64,000 bases of DNA from Prostheceraeus crozeri (GCA_907163375.1 CAJQUW010003601.1:1-64000), one strand, 5' to 3'. Counted from the first letter of the stretch, positions 1 to 10,800 are shown. Program-made: numbers and translations. The notes: a model not told the origin generated them from the letters alone.

Positions 1-3000
1 ATGCAATACTGCTCTCGGTGTGGCAAAACGTATAACTCTATAAGTAGATTTCGACAGCATATGAATGTACATAACACAAATAGTGAGATGAATATGCATA
101 ATAACTATGGAACTGTTAGTCTCAGTGAAAGCGCACTCAATGGCCATGCACGTGTGTATGATATCACGCCAACAACACCTACTGTGGACATAACATCATT
201 CTTAGAAAGCATGCGTTCCATGTTAGGGAATTTAGTGTCTGACTTACTAAGGAGCTATCAATTGCGCGGTCGTCTGATTGCACAAATTCGTTATGTCCGT
301 TCTAATCCTCAAGAAGAAGAAACTTTTCTCGCACACTTTACCTCATCATCCTCAAACTATATTTATGATTATGATGCTTGGTTTCAGGATCATCTAAATA
401 GTCTAATAAATCATATTGAAGCCTTCACAAAAAAGGGTAGCAATTGGATTATAGATGATGTACAAAATATAGAGTTCAATGTAATAACAAGTCCAATACT
501 GTCAGGTGGACAATCGTTTCCTCTACCAAAGAAGTTAAAAAACTCTAAAGCTGTCATTAATGTTAATTCAAATGCAAATGATTGCTTCCTATATGCAGTT
601 TTATCAATATTGCATTATAATGAAGTACCTTATTCAAGGAATGAAGTAAAATCATATAGTGAGTGGACATCTGAGCTAAATATGGAAGGCATTTCCACAC
701 CAGTATCAATCAAAGATATTCCAAAATTTGAGAAAAATAATGATATTAAAATTAACATTCACTTTTATGAAAATGGACTCAAAGGTGTTCGTTACAATAG
801 TAACTTTACTGGTAGGCAAACGGTTAATATTTTGCTAATTCTAAACAATGGAGCAGCACACTATTGTGGAATTCCAAAGCTGTCAAGATTGTATAGGAGA
901 ACTTTAAAAAGACATAAATACTTCTGCGAAAGATGCACTCAGTCATTCACATATAAGACAACACTAGAACGACATTTCCAGTTTTGCATTCGAGGAAAAG
1001 CACAAATAGAAAAAATGCCGACAGATCTAAAAGTACTAACAAGTAGCATGGAATATCAACTAAGTCCTCCTTTAGTAATTTATGCAGATATAGAGTGCTA
1101 CATTGATAATAAAATACATAAACCTGCGGCTATTGGAGCTTATCATGTCTGGCATAATGCCCTTCAATCAAAATTTGAAAACAAGTATTACCTCTTTGAG
1201 GGAGAAAATTGCATTATTAGTTTCTTGCACCACTTAGAAACTGTAGCCCAAGACTTATATGACAACCAATGTGCAACAACTAGGCAGCCAATGTCACTGT
1301 CAGCGGATGAAAAAGCACGCCATGAGAATGCAGAATGTTGCAACAAATGTAAATCAAAATTCAGCGATGAAGTCATAAAAGTTCGTGATCATGATCATAT
1401 CACCGGACGATATAGGCAAACATTATGTAGGAAATGCAATCTCCGGTTAAGACTTAACAGACGGGAGCTCCCCATATTTTTCCACAATTTTAAAAATTAT
1501 GATAGCCACATCGTTTGCTATAAAGCGATTGGAAGAATGAAGTCTTGGAAATTAGATGTTGTAGCAGCAACTGCTGAAAAATATATAACTTTATCCGCCA
1601 GTGTCCCTGTAAATGAATACAAAGGGAAGACAGTATACTTTAAACTAAAATTCTTAGACTCATATCAATTTCTAAGTGCATCCTTGAGTGAATTAGCCAA
1701 GGGCTTGCAAACGTATGAGCATGTAGAGACATTAAGGGTAGAATTTCCACAATTAAGTGATAATGTTTTATATCAGAAGGGAGTGTTTCCATATTCATAC
1801 TTCAAAAACTTAAACACGTTGACGGAAGACTGTCTACCACCACAATTTGAATTCTATAATGATCTTACTCGTGAGCACTGTTCCGATAGTGAATATGAAC
1901 ACGCTAACAAGGCGTGGATTGAATTTAATTGTAGCACATTTGGTGATTACATGCTGGCATATCTGAAGTTAGATGTTTTATTGTTGGCAGACATATTTGA
2001 AGTGTTTAGAGCATTGAGTCAACGTGAGGATGAAGTCGACCCTGTACATTTTGTCAGTCTCCCACATCTTAGCTTTACCTCAGCACTAAATTTCTCTTCC
2101 AATGATCCCCCACACTACATACAAGATGAAAATATGTACAATCTATTTGAACGAGGAATTAGAGGGGGTATGACTTTCACCAACATTCACCGAGCGCGTG
2201 CACGCATTGAAGAATTAGGAAATAATACACATGAAAGTCGACATTTGACCTACTTAGATGTTAATAACCTTTATGGTTCTTCACTCAGTAGAAATCTACC
2301 CCACTCAAATTTCAAATGGTTGAATGAAAGTGACTTAGATAATTTTTTAAATGAAGAAAATGTTCAAAATATAGATGATGATGGTGAAATCGGCTACATT
2401 TTTGATTTAGATTTAGAGTATCCTGCAGCCATTCATGATGACACTGCCGATTTCCCATTAGTTCCAGAAATGCAGATGATTGAAAAGAGAATGTTTTCAC
2501 ACTATATGAAAATCTATATGAAAAAGTAAGACCAAATACACATTTTTCTTCTATCAAGAAACTTCTGCTCCATCAATTTGATAGGGAAAATTATGTAGTC
2601 CACTATTCAATTTTAAAATTTTACTTGAGCATGGGCATGAGAATCAAGAAGATTCATAGTGGCATAAAATTCACACAAAAGCCTTGGTTAAAAACATACA
2701 TTGATATGAACTCTCAAAAGAGGGCTCAATCAAACACTGACTTCGAAAAGTCATTCTACAAATTGAAAAATAATTCTTTATATGGTAAAACAATGGAAAA
2801 TGTAAGGAGAAGGAAAAAATTTAAACTAGTCAACAATGAGAAACAACTACTGAAATTGTCAAATCATCCTCTCTATGTTCAACACAAAATATTTGATGAA
2901 GATCTGGTTGGTATGGAAATGTACAAACCTTCAATAGTTTTAAATAAATTAATATATGTTGGTCAAGCAGTACTTGACTCTAGTAAGTTGGAAATGTATC

Positions 3001-3599
3001 AATTATATTACAATGAGCTAAAAGGGTGTCCACTGATAAATAGAACGCGACTTTGTGGAGGTGATACCGACAGTTTCTTCCTATGTTTATACACATCACC
3101 ATCTGTCCGTCTGGAAGATATACTTCTATACTTCGGTGAAAAGTTTGACTCTTCAAACTATGACAGTCATCACCGACTATACTCAACTACAAACAAAGCT
3201 AGATTAGGTTGTTTTAAGGATGAGTGTGCTGGAAAGTTGCTTGAGGAAATGATCCTACTAAAACCGAAAATGTATTCCATGAAATATCTAGACTCTACGA
3301 ATCATAGCATCAAACGTGCAAAAGGAATTCAGAGAGCAGCAGTTAAAAAATTGAAACATGATGACTATAGGAGTGTCTATTATAGTGAGAATGATACAAC
3401 TGAAGATATGACAATTATAAATTCAAAAAATCACATAGTTAGCACAAAATCATTTAGGAAGCGAGGTCTTTCACTTTGGGAGGATAAGCGCTGCTGGCTG
3501 GATAAAAATTTATCATTACCATATGGACACTATAGCCTAGGTCTTCCCCCACCGTCGAAGAGAAGGAGATGCCTTCCTGTCACAGGTGATGTAGAATAA
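1..3599 (+). pseudogene. Polinton protein-primed DNA polymerase B (fossil)
   Basis: Family B polymerase that would copy the element from a protein primer. Visible in order: a C2H2 finger at residues 4-24; a domain with NDCFLYAV (about residue 193) and AHYCGI (about 286), reminiscent of a Cys/His protease fold; a second zinc finger (about 308-328); exonuclease motif I YADIEC (about 361); an HNH/endonuclease VII-like zinc module with VRDHDHITG (about 461); exonuclease II FHNFKNYDSH; exonuclease III YLKLDVLLLAD; polymerase motif A DVNNLYGSS; motif B NNSLYGKTMEN near 2770; and motif C GGDTDSF near 3060. The window opens on the first ATG, so more N-terminal sequence cannot be excluded. The part is broken, about once. 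AATAAA lies just after the end, at about 3605. Confidence 0.93.
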
Positions 3600-3646
3600 G
3601 TATAAATAAAAACAATATAATATTCCACTTGTAATAGATCTTGCGA

Positions 3647-3816
3647 TTGCTGCATCTTCCGACATGTAGCAACACTTACTAATACATAAGTAGTCTTACT
3701 AAAATTGAAATTTCTACATCTTTCCGATATGTAGAAATGATTACTAATAAATAGGTAGTCCTAATGTGAATGAATATGTGAAGAATTTGTACTCAACATC
3801 ATTCCGATATGTTGAG
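3647..3816 (+). repeat. Three stem-loops with shared TTCCGA loop
   Basis: Three hairpins lie at 3647-3672, 3710-3738 and 3792-3816. Stems are 9, 10 and 8 bp (the first with one G-T pair). The loops CTTCCGAC, CTTTCCGAT and CATTCCGAT share TTCCGA, and each loop is closed by CAT/ATG. The outer stem bases differ between copies but remain paired. Hairpins 1 and 2 are also followed by a similar ACTAATAnATAnGTAGTC stretch. They sit between the polymerase and the TBP-like region. Function is unknown: an RNA structure, a protein-binding array or a 3' processing signal are all possible. Confidence 0.75.
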
Positions 3817-4015
3817 CTAATAAAATAACAAACTTTAGGCAAACATTAAACTTAAATTTGAAACATAGCTTTCGGAACATGCCTCATTACATTAGAACAT
3901 GGAAACTTAGTGACGTTCAAAACGTTCACATAACAAATTCTAAAAGAATAGCATTTCGTCATTCAATAGCAAATAGTGATCGAAAACATCGTGGCGTTGC
4001 ATTAGTATTGACTCA

Positions 4016-4808
4016 TTGCCTTCACTGAAAGACTTTGCGGATCTCATTGACAACCATAAGACTCGGATCAAGATTCCTCTCGATGACAAGGTATGGATAA
4101 AGTGTGATTCATCAGTCAAACTATACGTCTGTTCACCAAAACGTGAAGATGTTGAATATCGATTTTTTCGTTTCAGTGACGTCACATGGGAAACCTTTAC
4201 AAGGGAGATACTACCACAGATAACGTCATTCATTAAAGATGGAGGACATCAAACGGTTGGAAGTTGTAAATCGGATGTTAACTACAAAAGCAAAGTCAAA
4301 ACTCAATCTACAAGAGATCGAGAGGAATATACCCAACCGAAAACAATGGTTACTGATAAAACGCAAATTGAAGCCGACAACGAGCTTACATCTTGGAAGA
4401 CCCTCAATGTTAACATGGAGGATTCAGAGGAAGGATAGATCTCTCACTATCCTATTCTTTCCAAATGGAACAATCCAATGTATTGGAAGGGTCATGGAGG
4501 GTGATCTCTCATATCTACACTTAACTTTGGAACATTTACTTGGTGATTCATTATCTGATTGGAAAGTGAAGACAATGACCGTGTTATGTGAATTACACTA
4601 TCACTATGATTTCCGTAAAGTTACATCATCACATAATCTAACTTATGAAGTGGAGTTATTTCCAGCAGCTCAATTGACTAACTGGCATCCATATCATGTT
4701 CATGTGTTCCATAATGGAAAGATTGTGATAACCGGCATTAAAGACATAAGTGATGTGCCTCCCATCATATGTGATTTGAAAAAATGTTTCATGAAAACCA
4801 AATTGTAG
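4016..4808 (+). CDS. Polinton region with TATA-binding-protein-like fold
   Basis: The downstream part (about 4400-4808) resembles the TBP core. LTILFFPNGTIQCIG matches the first-repeat strand pattern of TBP (ALIFSSGKMVCTG). DWKVKTMTVLCEL aligns with DFKIQNMVGSCDV, YEVELFP with YEPELFP, and VHVFHNGKIVITGIK with LLIFVSGKVVLTGAK, followed by a helix of the right length. This covers the end of repeat 1 and all of repeat 2. The upstream part (about 4016-4240) encodes an acidic/basic stretch of no recognised family. The reading frame 4239-4808 (189 residues) covers the TBP-like portion. Known precedent: some nucleocytoplasmic large DNA viruses encode TBP-like proteins. A role in transcription of the element is inferred. 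This part is counted among the element's few breaks. Confidence 0.7.
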
Positions 4809-4947
4809 ATTTTGTATATATGTGGATAGATAATGAAATGTGAACATGTTTTTTGTATATATGTGAATAGATAATGAAATATGAGCATGTTTTTTGTTTT
4901 CCTTATAAACCCTTGTTTTGCAAAAAAGAGAGCAAGTTAATGATACA

Positions 4948-4956
4948 ACATAAAAC
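4948..4956 (-). terminator. Poly(A) signal at end of the leftward Polinton gene set
   Basis: On the minus strand an AATAAA hexamer sits immediately beyond the protease stop codon, between the ends of the two converging gene sets. It would end the leftward transcript covering the capsid and protease genes. Confidence 0.45.
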
Positions 4957-4957
4957 T

Positions 4958-5422
4958 TTATTTCAAAACTGTTTCAACATATTTAGTAAGAATTACATCA
5001 TTTTTATCACAGTTTTTTGAAAATAGTTCTAAAGCACTTTTACAGTTATTTTTCAATGGTCTCTCGTTGACAAAATAGAGTACATAGCCACCGCACATTA
5101 GAGATGTATTACTTTGAAGTGGGAACGATGTCACTTTCCTAACAGTCCAGGAAAACCTGTTCATCCATAATGCGATATCATGTAAACGAGGTTGATTAAG
5201 AGAGTCAAAATATTCGGCAACTTTATAACGATTGATGTATACAGCAATCCAATGTTTTCCGGGAAGATTGTTGGTATCCGTATTGATGATAAGTGAACAA
5301 GGATAGAAAGGAATTGAATCAGGTAAATTATCTCTAGAAAAGACATTGAGAAATATTGTCTTGGAGTAGGGATGAGCTTTCCTCATTTTCCTCAAGATTT
5401 CTATGTTGCTTAAGTTACTCAT
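4958..5422 (-). CDS. Polinton adenain-like cysteine protease
   Basis: 154 residues, the usual size for Polinton and adenovirus maturation proteases (C5/Ulp1 fold). Visible catalytic elements in order: GKHWIAVYI (His, about residue 57), FDSL (Asp, about 73) and SLMCGGYVLYFV (Cys, about 110). In adenoviruses this enzyme cleaves virion precursor proteins. The start codon overlaps the stop of the major capsid gene by 4 bases (ATGA), suggesting coupled translation. The small basic proteins at 6803-7195 and 12464-12856 carry glycine motifs of the kind adenain cleaves. This part looks whole. Confidence 0.9.
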   Translation of the reverse strand: MSNLSNIEILRKMRKAHPYSKTIFLNVFSRDNLPDSIPFYPCSLIINTDTNNLPGKHWIAVYINRYKVAEYFDSLNQPRLHDIALWMNRFSWTVRKVTSFPLQSNTSLMCGGYVLYFVNERPLKNNCKSALELFSKNCDKNDVILTKYVETVLK

Positions 5423-6681
5423 CTCTGATAGCTGACAGTCACGTCTCTCATTCTTGTTATCTCAACTTTGCTATCATAGATAGCATAAATGAGACAAGTA
5501 ATTGTTTTCTTCAAAGGTGACTCAAATGATACCTCCAGTCGTAGATTTCCAGGCTTTGTAACTCCTACGCTTTCACCACCTAGATCTGAATCTGCTGTGA
5601 GGTTGTACATAATGAAGAAGTAGCCATTCTTGTACATATCCATTGTAATTCCATTTGAATCGTCTGTATTAAACATGTTGAGGGCGGTGAAAATAGAACC
5701 ATATTCACGTGCGAATTTGCCATCTTTGAAATTAGGCTCATATGCTTTGCAAGATACAAATTTCCCATCCTGATAGAGTGCTAGTTTGCTAACATTAAAG
5801 TGTTGGAAATTGAATGGATTCTTTTCAAAAGCACCAATGAATGCCTCATTTTCCACAAATGTGATATACACCGCCTTTGGCATTGCAGTGGGAAAAAGAT
5901 TTGGGTAGGCATGTGAGGATGATCCCGCACCAATTGTGAAGTTTGTCAACACACTGTGATTAACTGGATATATTGCATTGTTTTTCCTCAATCCTGTCGC
6001 ATGCTCGTTGATGACTGACGGGTTCATTGTTACTCGCCTTACATTGAGCACGGCATTACTTATGTTGACTTGATAGTTTGTAGCTCCAAAAGCCATTAAC
6101 GCGAACTCAGGATTTGCACGAATAAATTTTATTTGCATTTTAACCTGTGATAGCAGATATCTAGATTGACGAAGGAAATCAAGATAGACGGGTCCTTTCA
6201 AGTATAATTCCTTTGAATCCGCTGTTAAATCCATTCGTCTTTTCAACCCTGTATTTGAGACATCATCAAATTTCCCTTGCTGATCATCATACCACCCAGA
6301 AACTTGCAAGTGTGACTGTTTAGCTTGCTTTTGAAATTGAGTCATTGTATGTATATATGCTCCATATGGATATGCTCGATCCCCTCCTTCAATCTGTTTG
6401 TCATTCAATATTAGATACACATCTGAGAACAGACTGGCAATAGGAAGATTTGCTAATCCCACTTTATCCTTGGATGAATCGATATTTGTACCATCAGTCT
6501 TCTTAATTTGTATACACAACTCTAAATCAATGGATTGACAGTCAATATAATCTTGAGGATTGGCAGGTATATCAAACTGAATAGGCTGCTGGTTACCATC
6601 GATATTTGTTGTGGGGACTATGTCTACAATTGTTGAGGAGATGATGTCCGTCTGATGAGGGGGAGAATCGAAGAAACACAA
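5419..6681 (-). CDS. Polinton major capsid protein (double jelly roll)
   Basis: 420 residues. It begins with the short leader typical of Polinton capsid proteins (FFDSPPHQTDI), followed by FDIPANPQDYIDCQSIDLEL, the first strands of the first jelly roll. Then come VYLILNDKQIEGGDRAYPYG, a central part with VKMQIKFIRANPEFALMA, the linker VRRVTMNPSVINEHATGL and a second jelly roll (about 210-420) ending in AIYDSKVEITRMRDVTVSY. Trimers of such proteins form the icosahedral shell in adenoviruses and Polinton-related viruses. It lies directly upstream of the protease with a 4-base overlap. It looks whole. Confidence 0.9.
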   Translation of the reverse strand: MCFFDSPPHQTDIISSTIVDIVPTTNIDGNQQPIQFDIPANPQDYIDCQSIDLELCIQIKKTDGTNIDSSKDKVGLANLPIASLFSDVYLILNDKQIEGGDRAYPYGAYIHTMTQFQKQAKQSHLQVSGWYDDQQGKFDDVSNTGLKRRMDLTADSKELYLKGPVYLDFLRQSRYLLSQVKMQIKFIRANPEFALMAFGATNYQVNISNAVLNVRRVTMNPSVINEHATGLRKNNAIYPVNHSVLTNFTIGAGSSSHAYPNLFPTAMPKAVYITFVENEAFIGAFEKNPFNFQHFNVSKLALYQDGKFVSCKAYEPNFKDGKFAREYGSIFTALNMFNTDDSNGITMDMYKNGYFFIMYNLTADSDLGGESVGVTKPGNLRLEVSFESPLKKTITCLIYAIYDSKVEITRMRDVTVSYQR

Positions 6682-6802
6682 AGCCGAATTGATACTCTGC
6701 GTCGTATTAGCTCTACAAATATGTTGTCTTCCTTCGTTTTGACTTGTTTCTAGTAGCTGTGGAATTTCGTTTGCGCTTTCTTGTTTTCACTCGACGTCTA
6801 GA

Positions 6803-7195
6803 TTAAGAACGTGCTGCTCTAGTCGGCTTTTTACTTTTCCTGCGTCTTTGCTTAGTAACTCGACCGGATCCAACTTGTCTTGACTTCCTACGCTTCTTGC
6901 GAACTGTACGTCTCGTCTTTGTTAAATCATCTAATGCGTCTATGGCAGATTGCTGCGCACGCATTTTCATAGATTCACCGATATCCTCACCTTGAAGCGC
7001 ATCAGCTGCAACATTTGCACCAAAATCTAAAGCCCTGCTTCCAACACGCTTCATGATTGGTACGCCATACTTTTTGAGTGTTGGAAGAACCATACGTCTT
7101 AGTGCACCAAATATGCCTCCTCCAACTTGTCGTCTACCTCCAACAAACACGGGATAACCGCTCTGATATGATGGTCTACTATAAATGCCTGTCAT
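6803..7195 (-). CDS. Polinton small basic core-like protein
   Basis: 130 residues with three zones: a Gly/Arg-rich head (FVGGRRQVGGGIFGALRR), a short amphipathic middle (PTLKKYGVPIMKRVGSRALD), then a very basic Lys/Arg tail (TVRKKRRKSRQ, TKQRRRKSKK). This layout matches the adenovirus pX/Mu-like precursors called X-file proteins in adintoviruses. The motif QVGG|G fits the (M/I/L/N/Q)-X-G-G|X adenain consensus; cleavage is inferred. It lies between the penton and capsid genes, all leftward. DNA condensation inside the particle is the likely role by analogy. It looks whole. Confidence 0.7.
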   Translation of the reverse strand: MTGIYSRPSYQSGYPVFVGGRRQVGGGIFGALRRMVLPTLKKYGVPIMKRVGSRALDFGANVAADALQGEDIGESMKMRAQQSAIDALDDLTKTRRTVRKKRRKSRQVGSGRVTKQRRRKSKKPTRAARS

Positions 7196-7238
7196 TATGA
7201 CTATTGAATAACTATGGAAGTCACAATAGCGTAAAGCC

Positions 7239-8843
7239 TTATTCTCGTGACCTAATATGTAGGGTCAAAACAGTAACACCACCACAGAACGGTACTACTT
7301 CTCCTGCATCATCATGAATTGATATGTCAATTCTATTGATGAAATTTCGGCTGATTTGTAGATACATTGTGTTAAAAAATTCTCGATTGATTAGTTGCTT
7401 CCTTACGGATGAGAGAGGAAATGTGCGCAGAAGTGGGGCCTCAATGTCGCCAACCCTTGTATATTCAATAATGTTACAATAGACGTATAAGTTACTTATA
7501 TCACGCTCTAGTGATGGGGCTGTATCGCCTATTGATGTACCTTCATAAATAGTTGATTTTGAGAATCCCAATGTGGTCGTTAACACGCTATCCAGCTTGA
7601 TAAGAGAGTTCTTCCCTACCTTTACAATCATGCGTTTCTTATGTGGGTCATAAGAAAAGTGATATTCATCTGCATCAAGGTAATCTACACCAAACTCATT
7701 TAACTTTGTACACAATTTAGATGGCGTTTTCAAGCTTTCAATGTTCAAATTAACTCTTTTTACAAGTTCACTGGAAGTAGACAATTCATCACCCGATATG
7801 TCTTCGCTGTATACGTGGATATCCCATGAAGCATTTGTTGATGCTTTGAGTTTAGAAGAGGACAATTGAACCTTGAATGTATCATTTAATTCTGTCAACC
7901 AAGGTGCGCTTTCAAGGCCCTTAAACATCCCAATCATTTCAGATCCAAATTCAATAACAGCGGACTCAGACTTTTCCAATGGTGTCTTTTTAGTAAAAAC
8001 AATAAATTCTGCCTCCGTTTCAACAGTAAATAAAGTTACTTTCTCCTTCTTATATTCACAAGTCATTAACGTTTCTGGCACTGATCCTTGAAACTTTCTT
8101 GCAAAGTCTTCAACACTTCTAATGACCTCAAATTTATTTTTTACTCGGATGCTCCTTTTTTGTAATGCATACAATGGCACAATTCTACATTGAAAATCAG
8201 TGACTTTCCTCTCCGAATTCCACCCACGTCCATTGTACCAATACCTTGATGAGAAAGTTGTTCTTGAATACCCAAAAGTATGACTCAAATCCTTACCTAA
8301 TACAAGAAGAACATGCTTCCCTTCCTTCATCAATTTTGTTGACCCCTTTATGACTGGTTTGTAGAATTTATTCAAAGTCAGCTTGAAGAGATCATTTATT
8401 CGTTCAAACATTCTACCGATTTCCTTTTCTGTATCTTGCAAGCTCATTGTGGGAACCTTAGAATTAAAAGTTGACGTTGCAAATGCCTTTTGAATTTTAA
8501 TCATGTTTTGGACAGATGGTAAAGATGTTGAAAAAGGATGTAAAGTTAGATGATGAAAAGCCCATGTACCATGTAGACTATTTTGAAATATGCGAAAGCA
8601 ATCATCCTTCTCTCGCACTTCTTTATGTAATTCAAAATAGTTGTTCTTTAGCAAACTGATATCGTTGTAATAAGTAATTTCAGTTAGAGCAACTTCATGG
8701 GGTCCATGCAGGGTAATTGGATTAGCGAATTCAACAGAGTATAGAGATGGTTTGTTACTTGGGAATATCTTGGGGTTGCTATTGCTTGGAAGAATGATAT
8801 TGAAGTTAGTAGACATGTTAAACTCATATATGGAAGAAGTCAC
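7239..8843 (-). CDS. Polinton penton-like minor capsid protein
   Basis: 534 residues. The N-terminus has the family signature FNIILPSNSNPKIFPSNK, then YSVEFANPITLHGPHEVAL and TEITYYND, as in Polinton penton proteins. The C-terminal quarter carries LYVYCNIIEYTRVGDIEAPL, LRTFPL, then FFNTMYLQISRNFINRIDIS and DDAGEVVPFCGGVTVLTLHI, again typical. In related viruses this protein forms the fivefold vertices. The central 300 residues are more variable and match nothing I can name. Start is the first ATG; a second in-frame ATG nine residues later (NMSTNFNI) could equally be used. It looks whole. Confidence 0.82.
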   Translation of the reverse strand: MTSSIYEFNMSTNFNIILPSNSNPKIFPSNKPSLYSVEFANPITLHGPHEVALTEITYYNDISLLKNNYFELHKEVREKDDCFRIFQNSLHGTWAFHHLTLHPFSTSLPSVQNMIKIQKAFATSTFNSKVPTMSLQDTEKEIGRMFERINDLFKLTLNKFYKPVIKGSTKLMKEGKHVLLVLGKDLSHTFGYSRTTFSSRYWYNGRGWNSERKVTDFQCRIVPLYALQKRSIRVKNKFEVIRSVEDFARKFQGSVPETLMTCEYKKEKVTLFTVETEAEFIVFTKKTPLEKSESAVIEFGSEMIGMFKGLESAPWLTELNDTFKVQLSSSKLKASTNASWDIHVYSEDISGDELSTSSELVKRVNLNIESLKTPSKLCTKLNEFGVDYLDADEYHFSYDPHKKRMIVKVGKNSLIKLDSVLTTTLGFSKSTIYEGTSIGDTAPSLERDISNLYVYCNIIEYTRVGDIEAPLLRTFPLSSVRKQLINREFFNTMYLQISRNFINRIDISIHDDAGEVVPFCGGVTVLTLHIRSRE

Positions 8844-8856
8844 ATGCTATATTAGC

Positions 8857-10006
8857 TTAAAAGTTACGAGTGTCTCCCATCTCCACATTTTGTAGATCCT
8901 GGTGCGTTATCCAGCTATTGAATGAATCAGGATATCCTTTCCATTTAACTAGATATTTCCTTTGATTGCCATGACCTTTCCTCCTAATTATTTCATCAAT
9001 CATATACACCCCTTCACTTCTGTCTACTACTTGCAATTCATAAGAGTAAAATTTTCCTTCAATTGTTGCCATGGTAATCTATTAATTTATACATGGTGGG
9101 TCTAAATTTTGTATTTACTTCATCCACAAAAAACTCTTCTTCAGTCCAATTAGGTAGATACCCCTTCTCAAATGTAGACTTAACCTTTGAAATCCGAACT
9201 CTATCACCAACATTAATTTTCTTTTCATTGGAAATGTTTTTCGCTTTCTTATCATACAATCGAAGCCATACATCCATCGCATTATCTGGGATAACATCAA
9301 CTGGTTTCATCTTAATGATTCGATGGTAGCTTTCATTGTAATTCTTAACAAATTTCTGCAGCTCACCTACCCAAACATGTGTATTTTTTGCAGTGAAATA
9401 GCGCCATATTTTCGTCTTCAGTGTGCGATTGAACCTCTCAACCATGGCAGCTTTATAAGCACTTTTGACACTAAACAATTCCACATTATAACTTTTAAGG
9501 AGACTTCGAACATGAGAGTTTTCGAATTCCTTCCCTTGATCGGTCTGTATTCTTTGCGGAACACTCCCCTCATCGAAAATGCTCTGAAAAGCCGCTTCAA
9601 CTTCTGGTCCTCGTTTAGATTTCAGCGCACGTGCCCAAGCATAGCGAGATAAAATATCTATTACGGTTAAGATGTATTTATAGCCATCATTGTACTGTGA
9701 TATCTGTTGCATGTCAGCCAAGTCCGCTTGCCATTGACTATCTATATTGTTAACAACATATTTTCTTGTTGGAAACCGCTTTCTCGCATTTTTGTGAAGA
9801 GTGTAAGTCGGTTGACTCCTCAACCACTTCTTGACTTTCTCTATTCCCACACCTGCTGCACGAGCTAGAACCTCCGGACGACTGAAACTTGCGGGATGAT
9901 TTAAGTCGTAATAAATCTTTCTGAGTTTCACTGCTGTACTCATCGTCTTTGTTCTGATTTGCACGCGTATTACTCGCACAGCAACTGCTAACACAATTGA
10001 TATCAA
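8857..10006 (-). CDS. Polinton integrase with chromodomain
   Basis: Retroviral-type DDE integrase. Visible in order: an N-terminal LRKIYYDLNHPASFSRPEVL segment; the core opening SQWQADLADMQQ (first Asp); a second Asp in QTDQGKEFENS; Glu in AAMVERFNRTLKTKIWRYFT; then the SH3-like C-terminal VGDRVRISKVKSTFEKGYLP. At the end of the gene region a chromodomain is read as VYMIDEIIRRKGHGNQRKYL followed by VKWKGYPDSFNSWI. Chromodomain integrases are known in Polintons and chromoviruses, where the domain can guide insertion to methylated histone. The integrase is internal in this element, which is not the commonest layout. This part belongs to the region counted for the element's few breaks. Confidence 0.88.
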
Positions 10007-10110
10007 CCTCTATGCCCTCTTCTCCTTTGCCTTCGAGCGCAGATTTCAAACAACAGCAAAATTTTTGTAACGACATGATATGAGAGAGGCAAGGCTTAAT
10101 TCATATTTGC

Positions 10111-10791
10111 TTAATATTTACTATACTCCTTCGCAACACGCATTGAGCGCCTAGTAGCTCTTTTTGGTTGCAGATCATCGGGATCTGCAAGCTCTCGCTT
10201 GACCGCCATCGTGGGTGTTTTACTCTTTGATCCATCTTGTAAGTGACCCTTATCCAATTCATTCACAGTCGGTCCTCCAATAATATTGTGAGGTACATTT
10301 TGATCAGATAAAATTTTCTGAAAATATGACCACCCTTGTGGTGCACCTAGTTTTCGCCTTACATCTCTGACAGCATATTGTAGAAGGTCATCTATGTGAC
10401 TATTTCTAATAACATCACCAGTTGTTTCATCTATTATCTCCCCTCTCTCATTGAACTTCACATGTGGATCAATGAAGTCAAATAATCGCTCAGCGCGCAC
10501 ACGATATGGTCGAGGTGTTGACAAGGTTATAAATCGTCGCAACTTGTCACGAATCTGTCGCCTCTCGTCAATGTTTTCAGCTGCTAACTGCATTCGTCGA
10601 TAGGGATCCTTAATCTTCTGAATTTCCATATCCTTTTGTGTTAGTTCCTTAAGTTGATTCGTAATAGGTTGACCTATATTTTTGACTTCCTGTGCACTTT
10701 GTAATGTAGTCAATTGTACATACTCCTCTTGAGGAATGACTACCATCTTTGAATACGACATGTTTGAAAATAATAAGGCAACAAAGTACAT
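10111..10791 (-). CDS. Polinton conserved protein of unknown function
   Basis: 226 residues. The N-terminus reads SKMVVIPQEEYVQL, followed by a helical, coiled-coil-like stretch (about 40-85: KELTQKDMEIQKIKDPYRRM). The C-terminal third is Lys/Arg-rich (PKRATRRSMRVAKEY). Proteins with a similar opening and basic tail recur in Polintons between the ATPase and integrase and have been labelled PW or PC1, but I cannot tell which label applies. It starts only nine bases past the ATPase stop, so the two are probably made from one transcript. A second in-frame ATG ten codons in may be the true start. No catalytic motif is seen. It looks whole. Confidence 0.6.
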   Translation of the reverse strand: MYFVALLFSNMSYSKMVVIPQEEYVQLTTLQSAQEVKNIGQPITNQLKELTQKDMEIQKIKDPYRRMQLAAENIDERRQIRDKLRRFITLSTPRPYRVRAERLFDFIDPHVKFNERGEIIDETTGDVIRNSHIDDLLQYAVRDVRRKLGAPQGWSYFQKILSDQNVPHNIIGGPTVNELDKGHLQDGSKSKTPTMAVKRELADPDDLQPKRATRRSMRVAKEYSKY

Positions 10792-10800
10792 TGCTTAAAA

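Noticed and set aside
3940-4233. Leftward 97-residue frame opposite the TBP-like region
   Set aside because: Shadow frame: no motif, and opposite to the coding direction of the Polinton's plus-strand genes.
7873-8091. Plus-strand 72-codon frame within the penton gene
   Set aside because: Antisense shadow of a clearly coding region.
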